Assembly: GCF_029784155.1 (NCBI RefSeq)
Contig: NC_073691.1
Coordinates: forward strand, 138,441,433 to 138,505,432
Length of the DNA stretch: 64,000 bases
From: Uranotaenia lowii
Taxonomy: Eukaryota; Arthropoda; Insecta; Diptera; Culicidae
Direction of reading: 5' to 3'
A program made the position numbers and the translations under genes. Shown here in pieces: positions 34,010 through 46,100 of this stretch (position 1 is the stretch's first letter; each line of letters begins with the position of its first letter). The notes beneath the pieces were generated by a model that ran no database searches, had not been told where the DNA came from, and was given only the letters and a program-made list of their open reading frames with translations.

Positions 34010-36038
34010 AATGTAGAAAATGGTTCTCTTGAGAATTTTGTCGGATCTGGTGGTCGAGTGCGGTCGTGTTTTGTTTTCGCTCGTACAAATTTTTGCGTAT
34101 CCGGGAAAAACTATTCAACTTAAACTATTAAATCAACTAATTTAGTGGATTTTCGCGTGAAATCGGTCCCAGCGGTCCAGTTTTGAAAGTGAAGTTGATC
34201 GGTAGTGGGTTCCAGAGTTAAAGTTTCTTGAAAGCTCTGAATTTTCAAATTTTTGTTTCGAGAAATCATCCACCATGTGCATTTTCCGGTCTCCGCGAGT
34301 GTCTTTGTCCCTTTTTTTCATTCGTATCGAATTGATAGATTTGTGATTTCCACTCTTGCGTACTCCATCTAATTCATTCATGTGATTGAAATATATTCGA
34401 AAAATGGGTTGGAGGAAGAACGGCTTAAACCAGTACTGGCCTGTCTTGTAAAAAATGTTCAAATTTATATCAAGAAAGTTCTCGTGTTTCAAGTAGTATT
34501 GATGTGAAAATAATGGAGCAGCAATGATTCAAAACTGTGACAAAGCGATAATATTAAAAATCAGACTTGGGCCTTGCCTTGTGAACACCAGAACGGCCTA
34601 GCTTTTTCATAACTGGGAAAAGCACAAACCCATCCATTCACGGTCTTCGGTGAGCTGAGAAGTTTGATAGGTATCACTGACAGGTGTTTATAAAAAACAA
34701 ATATCACTCCATACGTTTCACTCTTTAGGTTAGCAGCATGGTGCCAGGGCATCAGAAGAGTGCAATTGGGGGACGCGAAAAGCAACGATTGCTTTGATTT
34801 GCGCTAAACCTGAGGGCAAAAGTTAAAGAAAAATTATAAGTGTAAAAAGAAAGACAAATTCATTCAGTTAGAATACTTCTATTCCATTCATTTAGCTTTA
34901 AAGTGAAATACACGGTTTAGGTAGTTGTTGGGTAAAATCTTTCGATTCTGGTTGATGCAAGGAGATCTTGTCTGATGATAATAAGAACTAATTTTTATAG
35001 AATAAATCATTTTTTGTATTTTTTTCCTTGTTTAAATATATTGATTTGTTCTTCGTGCAATTGTGGAATCAGTATGAGGCAAAGAATTCAATTTCACAGA
35101 TGAGTTTCCAAAAACGATCTTATTCAGTTATCGTAACCTACATAACAAGTTAAAAATTAAAATGAACAAAAAGGAGATTCACTTCATCTATCAAACAATT
35201 TTATTATTTTAAATATCTCCTTGTAAATATTCTTCGAAGTATGATTAAAATATCTTTACTCTAAAGGGTCGTTTTTGAAAACACATTAAGTGAATCAGGA
35301 ACAAGAATTAGGAAAACAAGTTAGATTAAAGAAAATTTTAACGCATTTTTTACTTAACTATTAAACTTTTTATCACTGCCTCAAAAATAGAAATTAGGAG
35401 TTTCCTTAAGAAAAACCTAGGAGCATAGGAGGTGTAGGAAAACCCGATCGTACCATTCACCAAAATGGATCCTGATCTAAAACCTTTCCTCTACTAACAC
35501 AACCCTTTCCTTGGATATTTTAATATAGATTCGCAGACGTATATACGGTTTCTATAGTTGAAGATATTGACTTACCTTTGTTTCTGGATTTTTCAAAATT
35601 AATCTTTGGAATATAAAGGGACAAAAGGTTGTTAGTTGATCCTTTGAAGTATCCTACTAACATTCCTTCCTTCATTCCTCATTGACTACTAGGACGTGGC
35701 AGGCGCCGTTATTGATCATTTTTCAAAGGGAGAGCATGAGTTTTGAGCATTGTGAATGAACTGCTAGTCCCAAGCACCATTCTTTTGGCCCTTGAACAAA
35801 ACTGATGGCCTCGATCAATCACGGAGTAGCAACCATTGGCAAGGTAGAACTTGTTCTGCTTAGCCACGCCAGCGATCGTGGAATTTGAAGTGCGTAAGTT
35901 GAACAAAGTCTAATTAAATATGCTATTTTAAGTTTTAAATGAATGATCATATCTAAGCACTCCAAGTTCAACGATTTAAGGTGGATATGAGTAGTCAACT
36001 AAGCTAAGCTAAGCTAATGTAGAAAATGGTTCTCTTGA
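34010..36038 (+). mobile_element. Non-coding retro-insertion with 23-bp target duplication
   Basis: The 23-bp word AATGTAGAAAATGGTTCTC plus TTGA occurs at 34010-34032 and again at 36016-36038. The second copy is preceded directly by an AAGCT repeat (about 35996-36015), the kind of short tandem tail that ends many LINEs and SINEs. The 1983 bp between therefore form one insertion in plus orientation. It has no frame above about 116 codons and no RT, endonuclease or gag motif. It could be an internally deleted LINE that kept its 5' and 3' UTRs, a composite SINE, or a retrocopy of a non-coding transcript mobilised by a LINE. Confidence 0.75.
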
Positions 36039-38901
36039 ATCTCTTGAATTTTTTAACGCTTTCTGCTGATTCCATGAAGAGTGTCCTATCCCATGATTCC
36101 CGACAGGGAATTCCCGCGAGTAAAAAAAATTCGGGAATGGCTGAATTCGGGAAAAACGATGAAAACCCCCGAGGATTCCCGAAATAGTTAAAATTTCCAT
36201 TTTCCGTCTCCTATCCAATCATTTTTCCTTAGACGTGTTACTCTTTCGTGTAACTCTCGCTGGCAGCAATTCGTGTCATTGTGACCAGAGTTACCATGAC
36301 ATCGAGCATCTTGTTTGGTTTTGTGGGGACCATCTTATCTTCAGAGCGAACTTAAAATACTTAATCTATTGATCTTCGTGTATAAATTTCTCTTTCCTTT
36401 TCTTCCCTTATCTTAAACTATACTAGTTTGAAATGATGCATTGTAAATACAAAAACAAAGTTTTGGCTCCTTAGAACCTACGGTACAAGCTTTTTCAAAT
36501 AGACGAAATTGTAAAAAAAATTCTTTGCGACGCTTTTAATTTTTCTTATGAACCATCCTTAACAAACACACCGTGAAGGGTCTCTGAGGAGTGGATCAAT
36601 CATGCCCTCCATCCCCGGGTCTTTGCCGGAGTGGACTGGGGGAAAATGCAAGTCAGAGAGGAATCTCGCAACTGATAACCTCGTTATCCAATTGAAGTTT
36701 AGCCGGGTGAAGCGCAATCCACTTATTCAATTGTTGTAGGTGGGTACCCAAATACTTACGCCAGCTGGCCTAGTCGCTTCGATGCTAGGCAGGGCAAGGT
36801 AAGATGAGGCTGGATAAGGTGAAGGTCAGCATCATCGTCAGCATCCTCCTCCAGGAAGCATCAGGAGATACCGGGAGTAGTGGCTAAATTGGAGTAGATC
36901 GTCTTCTTGGTGATACGCGTAAAATTATTATGATGGCCAGTACGTGTTCGCGCTTCCTTCCGACTAACTATGCTGTTGCAACTTCTGGCGGCATAAAAGA
37001 GTGACTAACAAGAAATAGTCGTGAAAGATTTGGGCGTTGAGCGTCGCGGTGTCTGTCTGTATGTTTGTTGTGATTAATTGTGCAATCGGAAGCGCCGTTG
37101 GGATTTTCGGATGTTGTGATTCCACTTGACAGCTTCAAGATGGATATGTGACAGGTGATGGATTGTGTCGTTTAGTTTGCGTCGCGAGGGGTTTGTTGGA
37201 AAAATGTGAACCTCGCTATATTGGAGGTGCAGACATTCCTAGGAATCGATTTGGGGAAGGTTTCTGTCGCTCTCAGTGAATTGAAAGAAAATGTATGATG
37301 TATTTGAGGATAATTGACGAAACAACTATGTCAAATTATAGAATCATTTCTTTTTTATTAAATCAATTTATCATGAAACGAATTTCCCTCTTTTGTGATC
37401 CGATCAAATAGTTCAGATTTTTGAGATAAAGTTTTCGTGAACAATCTGCTTAACTGAAAATAAAAAACGAGCCACCTCGCATATAAACGGATATACTCTT
37501 AAAAAGGTATGCTTACCATTTAAGTAAGAAAAAATATTGTTTCTACATTTCTTTTAATTTTTTAGTGTAATTAATTGCCTTTGGGTCAATTTTTATGGAT
37601 ATTTGAGAACAACTATGTTCACTTAATTAAGAAACCGTCAAAACATATTATCTCAAAGAGGTTTATGGTTATCAGCAAAGTCGTTAATCTTTAACAATAA
37701 GATGAACCTTACTTTTTTTGAATTTCCAATTATAGCCGGTTCTATGAACATGCTCCTTGTAATCGGTCCAGGCGTTGCTTAGTTCGACGTTCGTTAAAGT
37801 TTCTCAACGAAATCAACTCAGCTATTAGCTATTACAAAGAACTGAAGATGATGATAAAAAAGAATACAACTTTCGAATTTTTTTCATCAGCCCAACCCTT
37901 TTTTACTTATCATCGTAAAAGCTGACGGCATTGGTCTCCAGGGCAACAGGTTTTTTTTCAATTCTGAAGGCGTTCAATTTTCTATTAAAGTTTGTTTATA
38001 TGTTTTGTACAAACGAATGTACTGTTAATGTTCATATATTCGTTTTGAAATCAATGAAACGATACAATTTTATACAACGTGTTACTAGTTTTACAAATTT
38101 GAAAATCGATCCCATTGCATTCATATGGATTTGTATGAAAATCAGTGATTTGTTATACGGCGTTTCGCTATACGGTCATGTTTTATGGAACGTATCTAGG
38201 CCTCATAATGAGATATGGGTTTACTACAATTTTATCCTATGAAGATACGGTAAAATTAAAAAAAAAATGTCTTGAAAAAAACTGTTTTTTATATGAAACG
38301 TTGTAGGGGAAGGTAAGGGCATGATGGGCGCCATAAGGAAAACGCTTATTTAACCATTCACAACAATCATACTATATGAGTTTCATCACTGGTTCGTGTT
38401 CAGACACTAAAAAAGTTCATTTCGTGTCCGGTTTGAAATTTTGAAAGATGATAGTAACGATGAAAAATGTATTTTAAAAACCTGTGCTAAAATCCAAAAA
38501 TCAGCCACTGTGTGGAGCTAGTTGAGAACCCTCTGGGGCATAATAAGCTTTCTTTTAATTATTAGCAGGTGTACAGGAGAACTAAAACATTACTATCATG
38601 CATAAATTCATTTGTTACAATATTTTTGTACATATTCTCACATACAAACATTTCACACGCACATACATTATTTTTGTGGTGCTTGGATTTGAGAATAATG
38701 CGATCTGCCATATTGTAGCCAAGGCTTATGACCACCCGGTATTCCTCTTTTTTGTATGAAACTTCACTGAAAATATTCACTGATGGAATAAAACAACAAA
38801 ATAACAAGCTTGTCGAGTTAGTAAGCTGCAGGATTCTACGGCAGAGAGCGCTTAATCTGCCAAAACCAACCAAACTGGAATGAAAATGAAACTTGAGGAT
38901 T
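36039..38901. other. Intergenic stretch with minor repeats
   Basis: Positions about 36095-36190 repeat TTCCCG/CGGGAA words. Positions 36540-37260 are clearly less AT-rich than the surroundings, yet no frame or splice pattern supports a gene. From 38306 to about 38550 there may be a diverged relative of MITE C (GGGGAAGGTAAGGGCATGAT on one side, CTCTGGGGCATAATAAGC on the other). A 13-bp target duplication of the next element occupies 38889-38901. Confidence 0.4.
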
Positions 38902-39082
38902 TTCACTTCCATCTGTACCGTTGAGCCGTCAACACGTACGCCGGAGCATCGTATCGTTGCTGTGTACCTGCAGGAACATTTTACATTATTTATTTTTCCC
39001 TTACCTGTATTTCAATCAGCACTTTTCAGTGCTAAAATTATTTTCATTTTCTTTTATTCATATTTTCTCTTTTCTTTCCAGC

Positions 39083-40515
39083 ATGGGGAAGTCTTCGGCC
39101 GGCTCAAGGGCCGGAAGAAAACGGATTGCTGAACCTAATCCAGGGCCATCTGCCAAAAAAGTTGAAATTTCCAATTCATTCGATGTCCTTCATAACATCG
39201 GTGATGAGGAAATATTCATATTTAATTCTGATAAGAGTACTAAGAAACCTTCTTCTTCTTCTTATACTCTTAAAAACGAAAAGATTCCACCAATAACGGT
39301 CACGATTCCTGACTTCAATGCCTTTCGAAAAGAAATCGTCACTTCCGTCAAGGATGTGAAGATTTCTTTTCAGATCGGTCGAAGGGGAACTGCTCGCATA
39401 TTGGCGGAATTTTTTAATGATTTTCAAAAAATTTTAAATTATTTGAATAATAAAAAACACCATTTTTTTACGTACGACACTAGAGGTGATCGTCCTTTTA
39501 AAGTTGTACTTCGTGGTCTCACCGGCGATCAGACACCGGATGAGATCACAAATGAATTAAATTCTTTGTTAGGTTTTTCTCCAATTCAAGTAATTCAAAT
39601 GAGGAAAAGAACCAACACGAATAATACCAGTAGTGTTGGTTTTGCTCCTGAACTTTATTTGATCCATTTTAAAAAGGATCAGGTTAATAATTTGAAAATT
39701 TTGGAAAAGGCTCGTCTTATGTTTCATTGTCGAGTAAAATTTGAACCTTTTCGTAAATCCCATACCAATTTTTTACAAAATATTACGCAATGTCGTCGTT
39801 GTCAAGCTTTTTGTCATGGCACTAAAAATTATAGAATGAATGCCAGATGCATGTTTTGCGGCTCATTCGATCATGAAAAATCTAAATGCCTTTTTGGTGG
39901 TGATAAGCCAAAAACAGAATTTTTTAAGTGTGCGAATTGCGCAGGTAATCATTCCTCGAATTCTCTAGATTGTCCCGTTAGGGCAAAAATTGTTGCTTCT
40001 AGGAAAACCCCAAAGTTGTCAGAAAAGTTTCTTCTCCTCCTTCCTCTTTTTCGTCTACACACGTCAGACCGGCAAACAACCTGCCTGTTCGCGGTCAGCC
40101 TCGGCCTACATTGGAATCACGGCTGGGTAATACCCGAAGTGATTTTAATGTTACCTGGGCTGATTCTGCGCCACAGACTCGTTGTTTATCGTTCTCAGAG
40201 GTGGTTGAAAATGGGTTGCCCTCTTCAGGTTTAACTAATAAAAATGGGAAAAAACCAAGTCTCAACGTTCATGCGAAGGCTTGGGAAAATCCCCGAAATT
40301 CAAATACTTTTTCTTCTCCTTCCTCTTCTGATTCTAACAATTTTGTTGATATGGGTGAGATTACTGAGGAAAAATTAAAATTTTTGCATCAAAATTTAAT
40401 GGAAATGATGCAACTTATGTTGAAAGCAAATTCAATGTTTGAAGCTTTCCAAACTTCTTTTAATTATGCTAACAAAATTATTATGACTTTACGATTCCCT
40501 CATGGATCCAAATAG
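39083..40515 (+). pseudogene. Jockey ORF1 (Gag-like nucleic-acid-binding protein)
   Basis: ATG at 39083 follows the 5' UTR; the protein opens MGKSSAGSRAGRKR. A central domain (ITVTIPDFNAFRKEI, then FKVVLRGLTGDQTPDEITNE) resembles the RRM-like part of Jockey ORF1. Three zinc knuckles follow near residues 240-300: CRRCQAFCHGTKNY (C-x2-C-x4-H-x4, final Cys replaced by Tyr), CMFCGSFDHEKSKC (intact CCHC) and CANCAGNHSSNSLDC (intact variant). A one-base shift near 40013 moves the rest to another frame (THVRPANNLPVRGQPRP through to stop at 40513-40515). ORF1 proteins bind element RNA and help assemble the ribonucleoprotein. The shift and the Tyr substitution make this copy defective. Confidence 0.87.
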
Positions 40516-40596
40516 ATGTTTAAATATTATGAATTGGAATGCTAGATCTTTGCTGGCTAACCAAGATGAATTTTTTTTATTTTTGAAAACTCAAAA
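40502..40596 (+). pseudogene. Jockey ORF2, N-terminal stub
   Basis: An ATG at 40502 overlaps the end of ORF1. The translation MDPNRCLNIMNWNARSLLAN is the usual beginning of a Jockey APE endonuclease, including the first active-site Asn (WNARSL). After about 32 codons it runs into an ATAC/CATA repeat (about 40597-40650) and the endonuclease is lost. Confidence 0.8.
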
Positions 40597-40650
40597 CATA
40601 CATATAAAATACATACATATATAAAATACATACATACATACATACATAAA
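40597..40650. repeat. (ACAT)n microsatellite at chimera junction
   Basis: Irregular ACATACAT units with TATAAAA interruptions, lying exactly between the Jockey stub and the RTE segment. It may be the microhomology that allowed the junction. Confidence 0.85.
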
Positions 40651-40651
40651 A

Positions 40652-41594
40652 GTACTCTGCAAAGTGATTTTGAACAGGATCCAGGAGAAAATAGACACTA
40701 CACTCCGACGGCAACAAGCTGGATTCCGATCTCGACGATCATGTGTGGACCACATCACAACGCTACGAATCATACTGGAACAAATCAACGAATTCCAGGA
40801 CTCTCTTCTGCTGGTGTTCGTTGATTTCGAAAAAGCATTCGACCGACTTAACCATGAAAACATCTGGGCGGCTCTAAGGCGACGAGGGGTCCCAGAGAAA
40901 CTAGTCCATCTCATCGAAGCACAGTATGAGGCATTTTCGTGCAAGGTCTTGCACGACGGTGTCTTGTCCGAACCAATCCCGGTAACTGCTGGAGTGAGAC
41001 AAGGATGTATTCTATCACCGCTACTTTTTCTAATCGTAATGGATGAGATTCTGATTGGATCGATTGACTGTGCACCGAACCGAGGATTGCCGTGGAATCC
41101 TTCAACAATGGAGCAACTGAACGACCTTGACCTGGCTGACGATATTGTTTTGCTCGCCCAAACACAACCAGATATGCAGAGCAAACTCGACGACCTCACC
41201 GAAAGTTCCAAGGCAGCAGGTCTCAAAGTCAATGTCGGAAAGACCAAGTCGATGGAGATCAACACAGGAAATCCCTCCAGTTTCATGGTAGCTGGGCAAC
41301 AAGTTGAGAAAGTGGAGTGCTTCCAGTATCTTGGTAGCCAGATTACGCCTGATGGTGGTACCAGAAAAGACATCGAAACACGGATCAGAAAGGCCCCATT
41401 TGCGTTTGCGAGTCTCCGAAACATCTGGCGGTCACGCCAGATCTCTCTACGAACAAAAATCCGAATCTTCAACTCAAACGTCAAATCCGTATTGCTGTAC
41501 GGGTGCGAAACTTGGTGCACATATGCGGTAACGACGCGAAAACTGCAAGTATTTGTAAACCGCTGCCTGCGGAATATCATCCGCGCTTGGTGGT
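40652..41594 (+). pseudogene. RTE-clade reverse transcriptase segment
   Basis: Open in one frame for about 315 codons. RTE-type blocks are VILNRIQEKIDTTLRRQQAG (RT1-2), RSCVDHITTLRIILEQ, LLLVFVDFEKAFDRLNHENI (catalytic Asp in VDFEKAFD), AGVRQGCILSPLLFLIVMDE, the catalytic box LADDIVLLAQ, GLKVNVGKTKSMEI, VECFQYLGSQITPDGGTRKD and the thumb segment VLLYGCETW...LQVFVNRCLRNI. It stops at RAWW where RTE proteins continue into the C-terminal domain, and Jockey sequence resumes. It is uninterrupted by stops, so it is younger or better preserved than the Jockey ORF1 around it. Confidence 0.9.
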
Positions 41595-41601
41595 ACGCAG
41601 T

Positions 41602-42192
41602 AGATTGCAACAAAATTTAAATTCCTTTTTGAATTACTTGAAAATGTGGAAAATTTCTCCTAACGCTTCCAAAACTCAACTTATTTTATTTCCCCATAAG
41701 CCAAGAGCAAATTTTTTAAAACCTAATGAAAATCATTCCATAACTTTTAATGGGGTTTCTTTAGAATGGTCTGATCACGTGAAGTACTTGGGACTCACAC
41801 TTGATCGGAATCTTTCTTTTAAGAATCACATTGAAGATATTCAATCTAAATGTAATAAATACACTAAATCTCTTTATTCTCTCATCAACAGGAAATCCCG
41901 ACATCGTCTGAAGAATAAGATGCTTATTTACAAGCAAGTCTTCTGACCAGCGATAATGTATGCAGTTCCGATTTGGTCTAGCTGCTGCGCGACGAGGAAG
42001 AAAGCCATCCAGAGGATTCAGAACAAGGTTCTGAAAATGATTTTGCGGCTTCCACCTTGGCACAGCACCGAAGATCTTCATCGGATTGCAGGCATTGAAT
42101 CTATCGAAGAGATGGCCAACAAAATCATCTCCAACTTCAGAGGCAAATCGATGCAGCCTTCCATCGCAGAGATTCGCTCTCTCTACAATTAG
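41602..42192 (+). pseudogene. Jockey ORF2, C-terminal part
   Basis: Resumes with LQQNLNSFLNYLKMWKISPN, then ASKTQLILFPHKP, VKYLGLTLDRNLSFKNHI and RIQNKVLKMILRLPPWHSTE, ending in stop near 42190. This is the Jockey RT thumb and C-terminal domain. A TGA at 41944-41946 replaces an Arg codon (KQVF-R-PAIMYAVPIW), a CGA to TGA change. About 550 residues of endonuclease and RT palm are missing compared with a normal Jockey ORF2. Confidence 0.87.
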
Positions 42193-42448
42193 TTTAATTT
42201 TAGGATAGCTTTAGTTTTTAGTTTAAAATATTTTTTTTTTCACTACAGGATGTTCTCCTTTATAAAAATGCTTGATTGTGCTCAGCAAATTTAAGTCGAA
42301 TAAATAAATTTTTAGTGATTATTAAACTATAGGGCTCTGAAAGTTCATTATTGAACTGAACACCTAATTTAATGTATTAATGTAATATAAATGTAATGAT
42401 GAATTGGTACTAATAAAGATATATTAAAAAAAAAAAAACTTGAGGATT

Positions 42449-42528
42449 CATTTATTTATTTATTTATTTATTATAATTGAATTCATCGAACATAAATGTT
42501 TAAATGAAAAGGTTTAGTTACAATCAAA
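42449..42528 (-). repeat. (AAAT)n tail and 3' UTR of older LINE Z
   Basis: ATTT repeats at 42451-42472 on the plus strand are the microsatellite tail, in minus orientation, of the LINE whose C-terminus lies just beyond. The Jockey element sits immediately next to this tail. Confidence 0.65.
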
Positions 42529-43076
42529 TTAGTAAAACAATTTGGACTGACGAATTTGACGAATAAATCGGCTGGATGATTCTTCGAACTGATGCAGGTG
42601 CTCAGCATCTTGAAACATACGCATCATTGCACTGAGTGGTTCATTGTAGCCATACGATGTTCGGTGGATTTGATGTGACAGCAACGAATTATATCGCAGA
42701 GTTCTCGATGGGGTTTATCATCCTTAGAAGATTTGGCGATTGAACTTCTCCATTTATAATCTTAACAACGAAAGAAGCCTGTTGAGTCTTTCGGCGACAT
42801 TCGAGGGTTTCGAGACCCAAAAGCTGACACCGATCTGAATATGCTGGAAGATCTTCGGGATGACGCCAAGGCGGGTGTCGCAAGGCGAATCTGACAAACC
42901 GCTTCTGTACACGTTCAATCCTCAAGATCCAACTTAGTTGATACGGAGCCCAAACTACGGCAGCATGCTCAGTTATAGATCTGACGAGGGCGCAGTACAG
43001 TGTTTTAAAGCACAAAGGATCTTTGAATTCACGTGACACTTTGGTGATGAAGCCAAGCTGACGATTCGCTTTGTTG
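42529..43076 (-). pseudogene. LINE Z ORF2, C-terminal part (Jockey superfamily)
   Basis: Minus-strand reading: NKANRQLGFITKVSREFKDP, LYCALVRSITEHAAVVWAPY, RIERVQKRFVRFALRHPPWR, DRCQLLGLETLECRRKTQQA, and after a frame change PSRTLRYNSLLSHQIHRTSY to a TAA at 42529-42531. This is the conserved thumb/C-terminal region of Jockey-superfamily LINEs in flies and mosquitoes. The preceding codons are found 8.5 kb away at 51594-51780; the joint reads IANKA-NRQLGF in frame across a 10-bp target duplication. Confidence 0.85.
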
Positions 43077-43126
43077 ATAACTGAAGAGCGTTGACTGTTT
43101 TTTTTATATGATTTTATTGTCTAGGT

Positions 43127-46100
43127 TCACATAGTAGATAAGTAAAATTTGTAACTATTTACATCACGGTCGGTTTTTGGTGTTTCTATAATATAACAAA
43201 TCATAGCAGCGAACTGTTGAAGAAAAAGTTTTCTAGTATTTCTTCGGAAATTTCGTAAGTTGGGAAATATCCAGTCCATTTTTTGAAGACTCAAGGTCCT
43301 TCTATAGACGCTAGAGAAAAGGTTCTTCTGGTAATTCCATATTATCCTGGTGTCGCAACAGCCGAATATGAAGTGCTCCAAGTCATCAGTAATTCCAGGA
43401 CATAGGTCGCAATAAGGATCTGCTCTCATGTTTCTCCTGAATAAAAGCTCGTTGTTTCCTATTTTGTTATGAACGACCAAGAACCACGCAGACCGTTGAT
43501 GGGATGATAAATATTTGGAGTGAATGTTCTTGAAGATCGTTTTCCATTCTCGATGTGGATTTTCTCTTACGATTTTTGGGTTTTTCAGTCTTTGGAGATA
43601 TAATTGGTAGATACCGGATGAGATTGGCGAACGACGTAGGGTATCTGATAAGTACACAGATTCTTGTACAATGGTTCTGACGTGAGAATACTTTCTAGGA
43701 ATTGCAGATACGTTCGGCGGACTAACATTATTCTCCAAGTAGCTCCACATAAACTGTAGATCTGATCCAGCTCGTAGAAGTCTATTCACCAGTAAAGATT
43801 TTGATTTTAGTGTTGGTGAATGAAGGCCTAGACCTCCTCTTTCTTTTGGAAGGATCATTGCTTCAAAAGCCACTCGGTTCCAAGATCTGCCATGCCAAAT
43901 AAACTTTCCAATTTGGGCTATGATTTTGCCAGCGAACTTGTTGGGCAATGGAATTGTAGATGCTACATACCACAGTTTTGATGAAACGTAAGTATTTATC
44001 AGAATGATTTGTTGAGTTAGATTCAGTGTTCTGACATTATTCATCCACAGCCTCGTTTGGAAACTTTGTATCGTCTTCTGCCAGTTTTCATCGATGATGC
44101 GTTCGATACTTTCGCAAAAATAAAGGCCTAGAATTTTGACCAACTGCTGTCTTGGGTTAGTGCAACATTCCCAATTATAGTTGCTACCGTTTTCTGAGGA
44201 TTGAGTAGCGCTCCTGATACATGTTGAAAATCGCGGAATATGTTTACCAAAGTCGTGAGTTGATTTTCGTCTTCCAGAAAGATAGATATATCATCTGCAT
44301 ATGCATTTAGCACAGTTCGCGGGAGCATTGTACTTATTTTATCCAGTAACGGCTGTATGTAGATGACGAAAAGCAACATAGAAAGAGGATCGCCTTGTCG
44401 TACTGAGCGCTGTATTTTGATTTCGTTGGATAATCTTCCGTTGATCAACACCCTTGAGTAACTGTTGCCGAAGAAGAACATCAACAGCGCAACTAAATTC
44501 TGGTTGAAATTCATTTTGAGCATGGTGTCGGCTAGAAAACTATGCTCGACCCTGTCAAAGGCGTGATCAAGATCGAGAGCTACTAAAAGAGAGCTTTTTG
44601 AGCTCGTTTTAAGATGGCATATATTGTCTTAAATTTTCGCAGTTGCTTCAAAGATATTCCTTCCTCCATTAGTACACTTCTGCTTGCTAGACAGAACTCT
44701 TGTAACGAGGTCTGTAATGCGCCGCTTTAAGATTCTCCCAACAAGTTTAAAGTCAAAATTTAAAAGCGAAATAGGGCGATAGTCTTTTACACTGTTAGCA
44801 TTATTTCCTTTTTTTATCAAGACAATTACTCCATCGAAAAATTCTTTTGGAGCAAGTCCGCGCAAACCATCATTCACCACGTGTGTTAATTCTCGACCAA
44901 TAATATCCCAACATTTCTCGTAAAATTCTTTTGGTAATCCGTCAATTCCCGGGGATTTTTTTGAACAGCTAGATTTTACTGCAACCTTGAGTTCGTCGTA
45001 GGTGATTTCCTGGAGGATTTGTTGATTCATTGAGTTGTCTTCGGGAATTTGAAGTAGAGGTGTGAAGTTTTCATTTCGAATAATCTCGGATGGACTGTAT
45101 AGATTCTCGAAGAAATTTTGGAAGTGTTGTTGAATAGTGTTCTGCTCTGTAACTATCCCTGTTGCTGTTTCAATCTGTTGTATGTTCGTTTTTTTCCTGC
45201 TGGTTTTCTAATTCGCGATATGAAATATGGATGTTTTTTCTCCACCAATGTAATTTTCATTCCATTGACTATTACTGGAGCAAATTTGCCTTTGGTGTCG
45301 GAGCATTAGACTTTTGATGTGGTTGATGTCTCTTAATTGCTGTGGGTCACCATAGTATCGATCATATGCTCTTCTCAACATTGCGTAGTATAATTCCGTT
45401 GTTTCATGATCATGCCGACGTTGAAGGGACGATTTCCATCGTAAAAATGACTTTATTTTTGGCTTCGCATATTTGATCCACCATTCAATCCAATTCACAA
45501 AGTTTCGCTTTTGTCTACACCAGTAGTTCCATTTTGTGTTCAGTTCTGCCATAGTTTCATGATCGCTTAATACCCTCGGGTGCATTCTCCAAATGCCTTT
45601 TCCTGGTGCCGTACCGAGAAACGGAAGTGCTACGCGAATTACATACGCTTTGTGATCTGAAAATGCGGTGGCAGTAAAATGTGCATTTCTGACCATACAT
45701 TGCATATGTGCAGTTAGCAGTATACGATCCAACCTTGAGGAAGAATCTGTTCTTATGAATGAGTATTCCACATTATTCCCGTTCAATATTTCCCACGAAT
45801 CTTTCAGTTCAGATGAGTCCATCAGCCTACGTAACATCGGAGAGTGTGAGTTGGTCCCAGTGGCATCCTTCCGATTGACAACGCAGTTGAAATCACCCCC
45901 CACAATGACGTTTTGTACATTGTAGAGATGATGCGCCAAAGTGGAGTTGAAAAACATTTCTCTACTTGCTCGATTTTGTGTTCCAGGGGGCGCGTATAGG
46001 TTTGTAAAAGTAACACCATTTACAGATAAACTTATAAGTCGTGCATCTAAACTCCTTTGTACATTTTGAAAGACATAATAGTCCCTAAAAGCTATTGCTG

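Larger units (their letters stand above)
38902..42435 (+). mobile_element. Jockey-clade LINE with RTE patch, complete ends
   Basis: Bounded by a 13-bp target duplication AAACTTGAGGATT at 38889-38901 and 42436-42448, with an A-tail just before the second copy and ATATTAAAA/AATAAAG signals near 42413-42430. The element starts with a short 5' UTR (38902-39082), then ORF1 (39083-40515) and ORF2 (from 40502, overlapping ORF1 by 14 bp). The middle of ORF2 is missing and replaced by an RTE-type RT segment (about 40652-41594). Because both ends are intact, the insertion was full length or the replacement happened before or during reverse transcription. Confidence 0.85.

Noticed and set aside
34142..34492. 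116-codon minus-strand frame inside the 2-kb retro-insertion
   Set aside because: Opposite strand to the element's orientation, no recognised domain, starts without conserved context.
36540..37260. Less AT-rich stretch as a host exon
   Set aside because: No open frame of useful length and no paired splice sites that keep a frame.
38306..38550. Second copy of MITE C
   Set aside because: Only the general G-rich pattern matches; ends are too diverged to define, so it is mentioned but not called as a feature.
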